Assembly: GCF_000143535.2 (NCBI RefSeq)
Contig: NC_037317.1
Location: 868,001-932,000 of the forward strand
Length of the DNA: 64,000 nt
From: Botrytis cinerea B05.10
Taxonomy: Eukaryota > Ascomycota > Leotiomycetes > Helotiales > Sclerotiniaceae
Reading direction: 5' to 3'
The notes under the pieces were generated by a model, which saw only the letters and a list, made by a program, of their open reading frames with translations, was not told the origin of the DNA and did no database searches. This document shows, piece after piece, positions 11,411 to 22,103 of the stretch. The position numbers were made by a program, and so were the translations under genes. Each line of letters starts with the position of its first letter. Position 1 is the stretch's first letter.

Positions 11411-13124
11411 TGTGCAAGTATTCTCCTCACAGGTATTTACCCCGCGCAAATTCTTTCGGACCCTTCCCCATATATTCGATACCTTTCGCTTTGCGCGTTT
11501 GCCGTCCCCAATCCAAAAAAAATACGTGTGCCTCGATTGGGCTTCGCGGCGTTTCGTGCAGACGGACAGCTGCGTTTTTGAAGGCGGGGTTTTCTGTACG
11601 TTTGAGCGAATTGCCTTTCGAAGATAAGACAGATGTATGGATGCCTATACGTCGGCAGCCCGAAAGAATCGCAGAGTAGTAGCTAAGCTTATTGGGCGCG
11701 AAACAAACGGGACGAATGCGACACAATTGCGACGTTGAGAAGGCTGAGGAGAAATGGTTGGAGAGCAAACGAACTTCATTGAATTGCAGGAATAGCTACG
11801 AATGAGTGAATAGCATGAATCAAGATAGAAAACAAATGAAATGCAGCAAGCAAGCGACGAAAGAAAGGACTGGAAAAAATGCGATAAAGCAAAAATAGCA
11901 AAAGGAGATAATAATTGAAACTATGCGATGCAATTGATTGATCGTGCCATAGCGATATTTTATTACCTGGTTCGGATTGACTAATTGAAAGACTTGAAGG
12001 GTGTCCATTTGTGGAGTACGTCTGGTATTAACGCAGACGGGTGGGTTATCAATTCTAGCTGATATCGTCCATGAACATGAGGGGATACTGTACTTTGAGA
12101 ATACAACATGAGGATATACTATCCTATCCGATGATGGAATTTAAAGAATCCTGAGGCATGGAGATGCCGATTAGGGAGGTAGTTGCAGTCTTCCTGATAT
12201 CTGAGGACTGTTTACAAACAAAACTAGGCTCGGTAGCGATCCCTCCTATGATAAGATCTCCACAAGCTAAGAACAACACCTACACAGTGAGGGTGGTGGC
12301 CAAAACCCAAGCTAAACCACCTTCATTTTAGTGTCCAAATATTCTGAATCCCAGACCAAAACCGTTACCTTAGCTTCTTCAATGCATTCATTCAAAGTCT
12401 ATTCGTTATATTGTTGCACATCTGAAGATTTCGGCATTGTTATCTTCGAACTTCCGGAACTTCCGCACCGATAATACCCATTCCAAATCTAGAGCATTCA
12501 AACTACCAGCTACTACATTACAACATAAGTACATCTCCATCTATAATGAAAAGACTAGGAAAGCCCGAAAGCCCCCAAAAATGCATTAATTCTCTCCAGC
12601 GGATTTCTTGTCCAACAATGAAAAGTTACATATGTTGAAATAGGCGAAGAGATCATAGTCCTCGATTATAGAATCACGACATCAATCATCAATCTCCAAT
12701 CTGCAACCATATGTAAAAAAATATCAAACAATGCTGTAACTCTCTCCATTCATTCAATTCCCCTATCTATCTTCTATCTACCTACAGGCCACTTTTCCCT
12801 CTATACTATAGTACAAATCTCACTCTGTCCTCCCATTCCCCCATCACACACACAATTATTTTCCCCATTAAATTCCCCATCTATGTACTATCAAAATAAT
12901 CGCTCCCTAGAGCGAGCCCATCTTAGAAAGAATCCCACGAAAAGTCCGGTCAAACACCCTCCCCCCTCACCAACATCTAAACACCTTTGCAATGCACGCT
13001 AGATGAAACCAAAGTATGACACATAAGTAAGGTGTACAAAAAGACAACAAGAATCAGGGAATTGAATATTCCTCTACTTTTACTTTTCCTCTCATTCCAT
13101 TTCCTTCCCATCCAAGCTCTCAAA
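11411..13124. other. Intergenic between Fmp27 3' end and RdRP 5' end
   Basis: Contains the promoter side of the RNA polymerase gene (11411-about 12000) and probably the 3' untranslated part of the Fmp27 gene (about 12600-13124, pyrimidine-rich). I find no further gene. Confidence 0.5.
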
Positions 13125-16100
13125 TTACAACCTCCCTAGCAATGACTTGGCTTTCTTTCTCCCCTCAATATGCGTTACCTCCCCTCCACTAGCGTCCGCA
13201 TCCGCATCCGATTCCTCGTTTCCCCGCCCATGGTCAATCAAACTTGGGCTACTTCCCACTGCATCCCGATGATTAAGTGGATTTTTCTTCAACCTATGCA
13301 GTGTATTTACCATAAATGCGCCAGCCGAAGAATGAGGCCTCTCCATTGCATGTCCCTCAGTACCACCACTTCTACTAAAAGGTCTCAACGAGCTTGCATC
13401 CCCATCATTTTCTCTACTTGCCGGGGTCATCGTGAATGATGCTTGATAAGGGGGTCTTGAGCCTTGTGAGATGCCAGAGTAAACGCTACTGGATCCACTT
13501 GCGGGAGCTTCTACACCATTCCGACTAGATGCAAATGATTTTCTTCTCTCGCGACTTTTCGATCGATCATTTTGACGACTTAGTGATCGATCGGAATGGC
13601 GGGTTTCTGTTGGGCTGATGGCAAAATTACTGCTCGCATCGCTATTGTCGTAAGAGTCATCGTTGCTGGATGGAGGCTGACTGAGAACAACACTGCTCGT
13701 GGCCAATTCTCTTAAACGACTTTGTTGTGCTACGGTAGGACGATGTCTAGTAAATTTATTGCCTATGATGGCTCCAGTGTGTGATATCAATGCGCGAATG
13801 ACATCCTTTTTGAGAGCGAGGGCAAGGTCAAGGTTTGACCAGGTTTTATTTCGGTATTCGATCGCGGGCAATCGGAAGACAAAATCATGTACATCCTCGA
13901 TATTCCGGTCACCTTTACCCTTGTAACTGAGACAAAGAACCACACTGGGAATTTTGACATAAGCGAGGGTCATGTACTCAGATGCACGACTCATCATTTT
14001 GGTCAGGTCATCCGATGGCTTCTCTTTATTTGTCTTGCTGCCACGAACACCAAATCGTTTGCCTTTAGCATCCCCGTTCGTTGACGCTGAATCGTTCATT
14101 GTTGAAGAAGTTCCTGCTCGTGTTATGGACGGTTTCAATGATTGACCGGACTGTAAGCTTTCCAGCGAAGGCTTCTTTGAAATTGTCGTTCTTGTCGATG
14201 ATCCTCTCCTCGACGCCGTAGAATTCTTGTTGGATTGGAAGAGTCTGAAATGATGACCGTCACCGCTGTGACCTGAAAGCATACTGCTCGCTCTACTTTT
14301 CGTAGATGCAGACGTCGTTGGCCTATATTCGGAGGTCATTGTTGGATGTAATCGAAGTTCCAGTGATCCTGGTCGAGTGCTCGATGTAGAGTCGGCATTA
14401 TCCACATCAGTAACTTGTAGGTTGATAGAATTGCTACCCGTGGTGGTATCATTTTCATCATCTTCATCATCCATAGGCATCATATTTTTTACCATGAACG
14501 GAGATTTGTTTTTGGGGGCATTCGAGGTTGGCTTGTCGTCATTATGCCCGGGAAACATGTACTCGAAGAGTCTTTTACCAACCTCACGCTCAAGTTGGAT
14601 CTTCATTGGGAAAAGGTTGACCTCGAAATGGTCCATCACCGGTATACCAGCAATAGCTTCCAACATATACCAGTAAACTCGTAGCATTTGTTGATTTCCC
14701 CCTTCATTAAATGCTCCACGTTCAGCAGCATCGGAGTATGGAGCAAACATCTCTGGATATATGGCATCCGGCATCAGATTGAGCCCTACGATGTTTCCGA
14801 TCTGCATGAGGTTGATGTGAGAACCATCAGAGTTGTCAGTACGATCATATTCAGCACGCTGAATTTGGAACTCCATCAAAGGTTCGTTATTATCACGAAT
14901 GAGATGCCAAACAATTTGATCCGAGGAGATGTTCCATCTTAGGAGACCGCTGGTTTGCGTACCATCATACTTTCGCTGAGAAGTTGTGATGGCCTTCATC
15001 ATAAAGAACAGCTCATCTTCACAAGCGGCAAGATCTCGATCCAACATGATTCTATCTTCCCAACCCTTGTCATCTAGCGACTTTGAATGGATTTGGAATT
15101 GCGTCTTGATCTCATCGAGTTGTCTAATCCGTTCTTGGAGACGAATAACCATCTCGGGAGCCCCACGCAAGTCGCTGAAATCAGACGCGAGCATAATCTT
15201 TTCGAGGCGTTCATTTCTCGTCTTTTCAAGCGGCTCGCTATACATAAGTAGATCCAATACAATAATGTACATGGCATAATATTGCGATGAGTTGCATAGA
15301 GCTTGAATCTTTGGGAATTCTACCCACAGATTGTCTATGCGACTCTCCATTCCATTGGGACCGGAAGCATGGCCGTTTTCGTTACTGATCTCATCATTAT
15401 ATTTGAGACGCAACGTATTGTATTTTTCGTAGCGTAGACTTGCAGAGGTCTTTTGTACAACACGTTTGAATCCAAATGGATCAACTTGGAAGTCGAACAT
15501 AACTTCCATCGGCACCCAAGGAGGCCAAGCGGACCCAGCGGTGGTACCGTAGCGGCTATTGGAATACAACGCCAAAAGCTGAGATGAAAACCATTTTTGG
15601 TGTGTAACAAAAAATTGCGTACTATCCATTTCGACAGAGAAGCGACGTTGTACAAGACCACTAACATCATCAAATATACGATTGTTATCCATGACCTCGA
15701 CGACTTTTAGCTCCATTCCTTTAGCCGTTACCATTACGACAGACTTCGGATTCTTCTCACTTTGAAGTTGTATCTGTGGTGCGATGAGGCGGACATGATA
15801 GCTGTTTTGTGGTGTAAATTCAGAGGCCATGTTAGAAACTAGTTGATCAGTTGACACTCCGTGCATAGATTCATGGCCTTGAGGATCGTTCGCATTAACA
15901 AATTTCTTTCCATCAGCCAAAATCTCTTTGATACGATCCTCGACTTGCTGTGTCGCTGCCACATTTGCAACATCATCTGGCGTTTGAGCCGTAGATGCAG
16001 ATTTCATAGAAGGCTCTCTTGTTTGTGCTTCAGTCGGCCTGGGGTTCTTGGCTTTGTTTTGTTCTTCGACAATGTCAAGTATGAACTTTACTGCTCTCCG

Positions 16101-19100
16101 AGAGAGATAATACACAAAGCCTCGTCTTTGGCTGACTTGGTGAATATAACGAAGAATGATGTTTCGCAATAAATTGTTCCATTTCAATTGCATGTTGTGG
16201 ATGACGAAACGGTTGTTAAAATCGCTGACGAAATCACCAGCAGGAGAATTGTCATCAATCGCTTCTGACTCGATACCATAGTCATTTGGTAGACTTTCAC
16301 CTTCACTACCAGCATCTTCGCCGCCATCAGGAATGATTCGTGGATCATTGGTATTTACACGCTCTAGCATACCATGTTTCATCGATTCCAAGAAGATTTT
16401 CTTATTGCGCAAAAATGGGCCATGAATGCTCAATTGGTCATATTTAGCTTTGAGGGTCGGATTTTGCGGGTCTTGTGAATATGCCCACTCGGCTGACTCG
16501 AGGGCTTCTTGGTGATCTTCAATCTGCTTCTCAAGTTGAATCAATCGGTCATTGATAAGCTGACATTGAACTCGTCGTGGATCGTCATCTTTGCTCAGGA
16601 TACAGAAATGTGTTGGTTCGTTACCGAAATGGCTTGTTCGCTCTGGGTCACCAGCAATATTATCACCGTGATCGGTTTGCCTGAAATATGTGAAACGTGG
16701 AGCATATGCTAAGGGCAAAATCTTTGTTTCTGGGTTTGATTCGGCTGGAAGTATCCAGTCTAGTTCAACGAAATCATCCATATCAATCCAGGTAAAATCA
16801 TTGTCTGGGATATCAAAATGTGATAGATCTGTTTGACCTCGTTCTAGTTGAGATACCAAAGTAGGGGCAGACGCCTTTTGAAGATCTTCCGGTGTCGTTC
16901 CTGCAATACTAGCAGAGATTGCACGAATGTCTGCCGACAGCAAATCTAGTTGTGCTCGATGTAATTTCATGGCGCTTGTTGTGGTTTGAGTGTTTCGGCC
17001 TTTGTCCTGTGTCATGAACTCCTCTCTTCGTTGATGCATGTCGAGCATAAAGCTATCTAATCTCATTTTGAGGCCAGTAGCAGATACGACATCTTCAGAA
17101 TAGTCCTCTGCATCTTTATGTTTGTATACGTGACTAAGAAATAGAGGTGCGAGCAACAGATTGTACTTAATTGTGGCAAGATGTCTACCAAATTTCTTGC
17201 TTGACTTCTCGATTCCTGGCCACAATGAACCTTGTCGAATTGGTAATGACATTGTACCACCAAACATTGACCACCAAGAGAAGAAATGGGTGAAAAATCG
17301 AGGGGTAAGATGTACAGTGTTGTAGCTTCTTGAAGGCTCCACATTCGATACAGACCACTCACGGTCAACCGGTGCTTTGATTGCAATCGACATATGAATA
17401 TGGTGACTGCGGAAACCACGGAATGCATCATATTCCTGACCTGGTGGACCTTTGCAGTATTGAAGTTCCTTTGTCACTACATTGTAATGCGGCTCGAAGT
17501 CGAAGGATCGTGTCCCATCATCGAGATCTCTCTCAAACATAAGGCCGACTAACCATTGAACATTGCCAGATAATTTCATGACTACTTTTTTGAAAGTCGC
17601 ACCATGCCTAAAGCTGTCGGAGCTCAACATGCTATCATTATCGGTCTGTTCTGAGGCAGTGGCGCGAGCTTGATGACTGAAGTCTGGTATAGCGAGGATA
17701 TACTCGCCACTATCCACGGTGATGAGTTTACGTGGATCATCATCTCGACATACACTCAACCGCACATCGTTGCGCCAACACATGAGAAATCCAGCACCAT
17801 CTCCAGTGACGATATAAGGATCTCGAGTTCCTTTCAATGTGAGATGAACATCTCCATCCCCCTTCCATGAAACGTCGATTCTGGAATGGAAACTGAGACG
17901 AAGCTTATCCCAAAATCCAGTTCTTTCAGAAGGATCGACTTGTGGTTTTGTAAATGTTTCAATAACCATCATCATATCCTGAATGGCGGGTTGATAAGAA
18001 GCACCCCAAGTTATACGAGTAGGCAACTCAGTATTAATGTTCACTTGTATGTCCGAATAGGATTTGACAGGTGAAACTGTCCTGCGTACATCTATGGCAA
18101 ATCCTCTTGGTTTGGGCGTTCCTGGCTCATGACCAACTGGGGGAATGATATCGACTTTTACGTGACGAACAGACTCCGGTCCTCGGAACTCTTCAGCTAT
18201 AACAAAGTCCGTCTTAAGGGACCAAGCTGGCATTCTTGGTGACTGGCCAGCCCTGATTGATGGTACGTGCAAAAAAGGTAACGGGTAATCACGCAGCGTC
18301 ACTCGTGCTTCTCCCATATCGATTTGGACATTCATCGGCACAAGAAGTGAGTACTGCATATCTCGCGGCATACCTTTCCCCATTTTATGAAGAAAATCAG
18401 GAAGCTGGCTCATAGGGAAAGATGGTTTATCGACCGTTATATGCAGGTCACTAATTAAAGTGCTCATTAATGCTGGCCGCTGTGGAACTTCCAATATATT
18501 TTCAGTTTCCTCCATATCGTCTGGTAGTTCGTCGGGTCCCCAAAAGACACCACGTAGATTTTTCATGCCATCTTTTGCAATGCCATAGACTCTGTCAATT
18601 CTTCGTTTCCAGCTTTGGGCGTTATGGCGTCGGAGCCTATCATGTGCTTCAGAGATTGATATTTTTGCGGTTCCACTTATACCGCATGTTCCTTCAGGAT
18701 CGTAGCGGAACTTCCGGCCTCGTTGGACTTTAGGTGAGCGCTCTCCCTGCAAGTCATCGCCCGCGCTCTTGTGTCGTCTTGAGGAATCTTCCTTGTTGTT
18801 GCTGCGACCACGAGGATGTGCTGATCTGTTTCGATAACGATGTGTATCTCTGCGCATTTCTTCCTCTTCAATCTTCTTTGCTTTTACATCGAATGCCGCT
18901 TCTCGTGCTAAGCGTTGCTGTTGCTCAATCAGACCAGCTCTGTATATGGCACCCAGTTTCCACTCAAAAGCTCCGTCTTCTACCTCAAAAAGTAATGCTT
19001 TACTACGTATTGACAGTCTTGGGATGTGCTTCGGGCCTTCTGGATTCTTGTCGAGGATGTATTCGTTGGTGCCCGTTTTTATCCGATGATGAAGTTGTTC

Positions 19101-22100
19101 CACAGCTTTGAGTGTGTTGACAACGTTGTCAACAACTGTGTGCAGAATGAGCTGATGCGGTACCGCCAGCCTTATGGCACTTGTTGTGATATCTATTGTC
19201 TTCTCTTCATGCATCTCGCCGGAACTACGCATGTGGCGTTTTTCGCGAAGGTCAATTCTAGCCGACTTTATGCTAGCAATTCTAGCCCAAACCCTCTTCA
19301 TTTGAGGAGCCTCGGCATACAAGCGAATTAGTTTCGCATGAAAGAAAGGCGCCGACCACCTGTGGCGACCAGCATCGGCGCCGTATATTTGGATCATTAG
19401 TTTAGGATCCGATGGCAGATGAGCCTTGATTTGGATCAAGGTAGATCTGAAGTCTACAGTGACCAACTCCTTGACTCCGAAAGCAAATTCATGGTCATCC
19501 TGTCCAGGCCACGAGAATCCACCAGGGGAAGTCACAGGCGATAGAAGTGTGGAAGGATCAGATTTCCATGTTGATGCTGATGCACTTGCTGCCTTCTCGG
19601 CTTCTGCAACATCAGCACTTGTGCGAACAAAGGCCTTCATAAGTACTGTTAAAGCCACACCGCAAGCATAGTGTCGGTATAACGAATATTGCACCAAAAC
19701 ACTTTTCACGTGCGAGTTGAGATGGAATATCGGTCCTTGATTGTCGCTCGAGGTCGAAAGAGCAACCTCAAACTTAGGAATTGCAACAAATGGCTCTACT
19801 TCCCATTTTTCCGTTGACTCGACGACAAATGCTTCGAAGCCACGAACGTGGACTGCTAATCGCCTACCATCGGTTGGGTGCTGATCACGCCTTTTTCTAG
19901 GTGAGGGAGGCATGGTAAGGAATATTTCAGGATCCGGAGTAAGAGAACGACTTCCTGCACGACGACGAATTCTTCGTTCATTCGACTCAACTTTTTGGGC
20001 TCTGTATTCGGCCGTCCAAGATTCTAGTTGTATTGCAACACCACGTGTGTCATCTGCTATTGACGCATCAATTCCAGCGACTTCCGCGCTGAAATCAGAG
20101 CCCTGTAGTTGAAAATGCAACAACCAGGGAGGCAGCGCCCGGATAAAATTTGGGTCTCGAGAAGTTTTAGAATGAGGTTTCTTATCTGGTTCAACGTTGA
20201 GCCTGAGTTGACGAACAATTTGGCGAACACCATCACTAATCTCGGGCCGAACCATATGTACCGAAAATGTTTGAACATTACCCGTAGCGACAACATAAAC
20301 TTCTGGATTGGCACTGACCGAAACTTTCAGATCGAGTGTTTCAATTTGAAGCAAGTCAAATCGAGATCCAGAACAAGTCTGGTAATAGAGATCTTGGGAC
20401 TGTAGTCTTAACGTAGATCCAAGACTATAATGCAATTCTCCCACCGCGGAATGCGAAGACTCTATATCCAGAGATATGGAGGATATAGAAGATATGATTA
20501 GATCGAAATCATCTTCATCTGCGGTTTCTTCCACGGGAGGTAAGGCAATCCGAAGAACAGGCTCATGCATCGATAACTTAACATTGGCTTTAGGTAATAA
20601 TCGGGAAATTAATATATGACCCTCTGGTGTGTTATTTTTCTTAGATTTTGGCTTTGATTTCGTCATGGCTAAAACAAGGGGGAGATGTCTCGGATCAAGA
20701 TCAATAGAGGGTGATGTAACGACGGCGTTGGCGAACAAAATATTTGCGTTTCGCTCATCCGCACTGTTATCCGTAGCAAATTGAACGGTTTTTGATAGTG
20801 ATGTAGTTCGAATTGTGGTGGTTGCCATTGGAACATAGACTAGTCTGTCTAATTTTCCCCGGCCATCATCAACCCCGATAGAGATAGAAAGGGCAGCAAC
20901 AAGAGCTTGATGGGCAATATCTTTGGAGGAAAAATACATTCGGTGGGCAGGAGACTTTTGATCCAGACGATGGAGATCCACTCCAACCTCCTTCATAGAA
21001 GCATTGAGATACATTGGTGAGCCTGAGGGTTGTATTGAAGTGATTTTCTTACTGAATCCAATGTAGCTCACTGCAAATTGTACTTCCTTTATGCCCCGAA
21101 GGATGGAACTCGCAAACTCTTTAGAATCCGATACCGTCTGGACAAGATTTTCCTCTTCGCTGCCAGGCCTTTCGAGTTCCCCGACAACGCTTGCCACAGA
21201 TATCTCCTTGGGTGCAGTTTTTCCGTCCTTGGATTTGTGCGGTTTGCGACAACCCTTATATTTGTCTATACACGTACTTATGTCGTCGTATGGTATGTGG
21301 ACTCGGCCTAATTTCAAAGCGATTGCTGCTTCTCGCAGACCATCAAGCTCCTTGTATAGTATTCCGTGTATGTTCAATGTAAGGTGATCCAGTACCTCCA
21401 AAGATTCCCCTCCTTCTGGTGTAAATAGAACGCTGCGGATGGTCAGCATCCATTCTGCTGGACGCTGATTACCGTTTGCCTTCTTCACATGCGTAAACAT
21501 CCTTCCACGATCAACCGTTTTCCTCCTGGTGTCCACTGCCAATGTAAAACTTCCCAACTGTATGTTGCCAACATCAACTACGGTGATCGACGAATTCGAG
21601 GCCACGACATCCACCATGCGAATCCAATTTATATTTCGGTGTAAGCGTTTGATTCGATTCTTGATGCTCGTAAGTTGCTCCCACATCTTGCTGCGCTGCG
21701 GCTCGAAGGAGGTGGCACGCCGAGATAGTGGTTTGATCTCAGACTCGACTTCGCGACTCGAGCCATCTTTCTTTTCCTCTTCCGCCCCTCCATTCTCCTC
21801 AGGAGTACGTGCCGATTTGTCTCCATCTAAAACCTTCAAGTCCAGAGTAACTGCCAGCTCCGTCAAAACAATACTAAGCCATGTCGGTTGTGCGAAGGTA
21901 GGCCGATGGATATTTATTCCCAGACCTCGAATCTCAAGTTTGATACCATCTTTCGGGGTAAATGCGAGTCTCCTCAGGGAGAGGTAACCGATGCGCTGAA
22001 TAGATACTCCTGTTATAATTCGTATTATGGCGAAAAGTACAAAGGAGGCGAGGTATAGGAGGACTATCACCCCAAAGATGAAGGTGGGATTTAACAATGC

Positions 22101-22103
22101 CAT
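13125..22103 (-). CDS. FMP27: Fmp27/BLTP2/Hobbit-type bridge-like lipid transfer protein
   Basis: One uninterrupted frame of 2992 residues. Residues about 7-27 form a single N-terminal membrane helix, followed at once by the repeating beta-groove pattern of RBG (bridge-like lipid transfer) proteins. Two family signatures are readable: GFWDKLRL at about residue 1390 (FMP27 GFWDK domain) and SAWPPWVPME at about 2190 (FMP27 WPPW domain). The last 450 residues are Ser-, Asp- and Lys-rich and probably disordered. Relatives (yeast Fmp27, fly Hobbit, plant SABRE/KIP, human BLTP2) anchor in the ER at contact sites with the plasma membrane and are thought to carry bulk lipid along a hydrophobic groove. 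The length fits the family. The lack of any visible intron over 9 kb is notable in a region where other genes have one to five. Confidence 0.93.
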   Translation of the reverse strand: MALLNPTFIFGVIVLLYLASFVLFAIIRIITGVSIQRIGYLSLRRLAFTPKDGIKLEIRGLGINIHRPTFAQPTWLSIVLTELAVTLDLKVLDGDKSARTPEENGGAEEEKKDGSSREVESEIKPLSRRATSFEPQRSKMWEQLTSIKNRIKRLHRNINWIRMVDVVASNSSITVVDVGNIQLGSFTLAVDTRRKTVDRGRMFTHVKKANGNQRPAEWMLTIRSVLFTPEGGESLEVLDHLTLNIHGILYKELDGLREAAIALKLGRVHIPYDDISTCIDKYKGCRKPHKSKDGKTAPKEISVASVVGELERPGSEEENLVQTVSDSKEFASSILRGIKEVQFAVSYIGFSKKITSIQPSGSPMYLNASMKEVGVDLHRLDQKSPAHRMYFSSKDIAHQALVAALSISIGVDDGRGKLDRLVYVPMATTTIRTTSLSKTVQFATDNSADERNANILFANAVVTSPSIDLDPRHLPLVLAMTKSKPKSKKNNTPEGHILISRLLPKANVKLSMHEPVLRIALPPVEETADEDDFDLIISSISSISLDIESSHSAVGELHYSLGSTLRLQSQDLYYQTCSGSRFDLLQIETLDLKVSVSANPEVYVVATGNVQTFSVHMVRPEISDGVRQIVRQLRLNVEPDKKPHSKTSRDPNFIRALPPWLLHFQLQGSDFSAEVAGIDASIADDTRGVAIQLESWTAEYRAQKVESNERRIRRRAGSRSLTPDPEIFLTMPPSPRKRRDQHPTDGRRLAVHVRGFEAFVVESTEKWEVEPFVAIPKFEVALSTSSDNQGPIFHLNSHVKSVLVQYSLYRHYACGVALTVLMKAFVRTSADVAEAEKAASASASTWKSDPSTLLSPVTSPGGFSWPGQDDHEFAFGVKELVTVDFRSTLIQIKAHLPSDPKLMIQIYGADAGRHRWSAPFFHAKLIRLYAEAPQMKRVWARIASIKSARIDLREKRHMRSSGEMHEEKTIDITTSAIRLAVPHQLILHTVVDNVVNTLKAVEQLHHRIKTGTNEYILDKNPEGPKHIPRLSIRSKALLFEVEDGAFEWKLGAIYRAGLIEQQQRLAREAAFDVKAKKIEEEEMRRDTHRYRNRSAHPRGRSNNKEDSSRRHKSAGDDLQGERSPKVQRGRKFRYDPEGTCGISGTAKISISEAHDRLRRHNAQSWKRRIDRVYGIAKDGMKNLRGVFWGPDELPDDMEETENILEVPQRPALMSTLISDLHITVDKPSFPMSQLPDFLHKMGKGMPRDMQYSLLVPMNVQIDMGEARVTLRDYPLPFLHVPSIRAGQSPRMPAWSLKTDFVIAEEFRGPESVRHVKVDIIPPVGHEPGTPKPRGFAIDVRRTVSPVKSYSDIQVNINTELPTRITWGASYQPAIQDMMMVIETFTKPQVDPSERTGFWDKLRLSFHSRIDVSWKGDGDVHLTLKGTRDPYIVTGDGAGFLMCWRNDVRLSVCRDDDPRKLITVDSGEYILAIPDFSHQARATASEQTDNDSMLSSDSFRHGATFKKVVMKLSGNVQWLVGLMFERDLDDGTRSFDFEPHYNVVTKELQYCKGPPGQEYDAFRGFRSHHIHMSIAIKAPVDREWSVSNVEPSRSYNTVHLTPRFFTHFFSWWSMFGGTMSLPIRQGSLWPGIEKSSKKFGRHLATIKYNLLLAPLFLSHVYKHKDAEDYSEDVVSATGLKMRLDSFMLDMHQRREEFMTQDKGRNTQTTTSAMKLHRAQLDLLSADIRAISASIAGTTPEDLQKASAPTLVSQLERGQTDLSHFDIPDNDFTWIDMDDFVELDWILPAESNPETKILPLAYAPRFTYFRQTDHGDNIAGDPERTSHFGNEPTHFCILSKDDDPRRVQCQLINDRLIQLEKQIEDHQEALESAEWAYSQDPQNPTLKAKYDQLSIHGPFLRNKKIFLESMKHGMLERVNTNDPRIIPDGGEDAGSEGESLPNDYGIESEAIDDNSPAGDFVSDFNNRFVIHNMQLKWNNLLRNIILRYIHQVSQRRGFVYYLSRRAVKFILDIVEEQNKAKNPRPTEAQTREPSMKSASTAQTPDDVANVAATQQVEDRIKEILADGKKFVNANDPQGHESMHGVSTDQLVSNMASEFTPQNSYHVRLIAPQIQLQSEKNPKSVVMVTAKGMELKVVEVMDNNRIFDDVSGLVQRRFSVEMDSTQFFVTHQKWFSSQLLALYSNSRYGTTAGSAWPPWVPMEVMFDFQVDPFGFKRVVQKTSASLRYEKYNTLRLKYNDEISNENGHASGPNGMESRIDNLWVEFPKIQALCNSSQYYAMYIIVLDLLMYSEPLEKTRNERLEKIMLASDFSDLRGAPEMVIRLQERIRQLDEIKTQFQIHSKSLDDKGWEDRIMLDRDLAACEDELFFMMKAITTSQRKYDGTQTSGLLRWNISSDQIVWHLIRDNNEPLMEFQIQRAEYDRTDNSDGSHINLMQIGNIVGLNLMPDAIYPEMFAPYSDAAERGAFNEGGNQQMLRVYWYMLEAIAGIPVMDHFEVNLFPMKIQLEREVGKRLFEYMFPGHNDDKPTSNAPKNKSPFMVKNMMPMDDEDDENDTTTGSNSINLQVTDVDNADSTSSTRPGSLELRLHPTMTSEYRPTTSASTKSRASSMLSGHSGDGHHFRLFQSNKNSTASRRGSSTRTTISKKPSLESLQSGQSLKPSITRAGTSSTMNDSASTNGDAKGKRFGVRGSKTNKEKPSDDLTKMMSRASEYMTLAYVKIPSVVLCLSYKGKGDRNIEDVHDFVFRLPAIEYRNKTWSNLDLALALKKDVIRALISHTGAIIGNKFTRHRPTVAQQSRLRELATSSVVLSQPPSSNDDSYDNSDASSNFAISPTETRHSDRSLSRQNDRSKSRERRKSFASSRNGVEAPASGSSSVYSGISQGSRPPYQASFTMTPASRENDGDASSLRPFSRSGGTEGHAMERPHSSAGAFMVNTLHRLKKNPLNHRDAVGSSPSLIDHGRGNEESDADADASGGEVTHIEGRKKAKSLLGRL

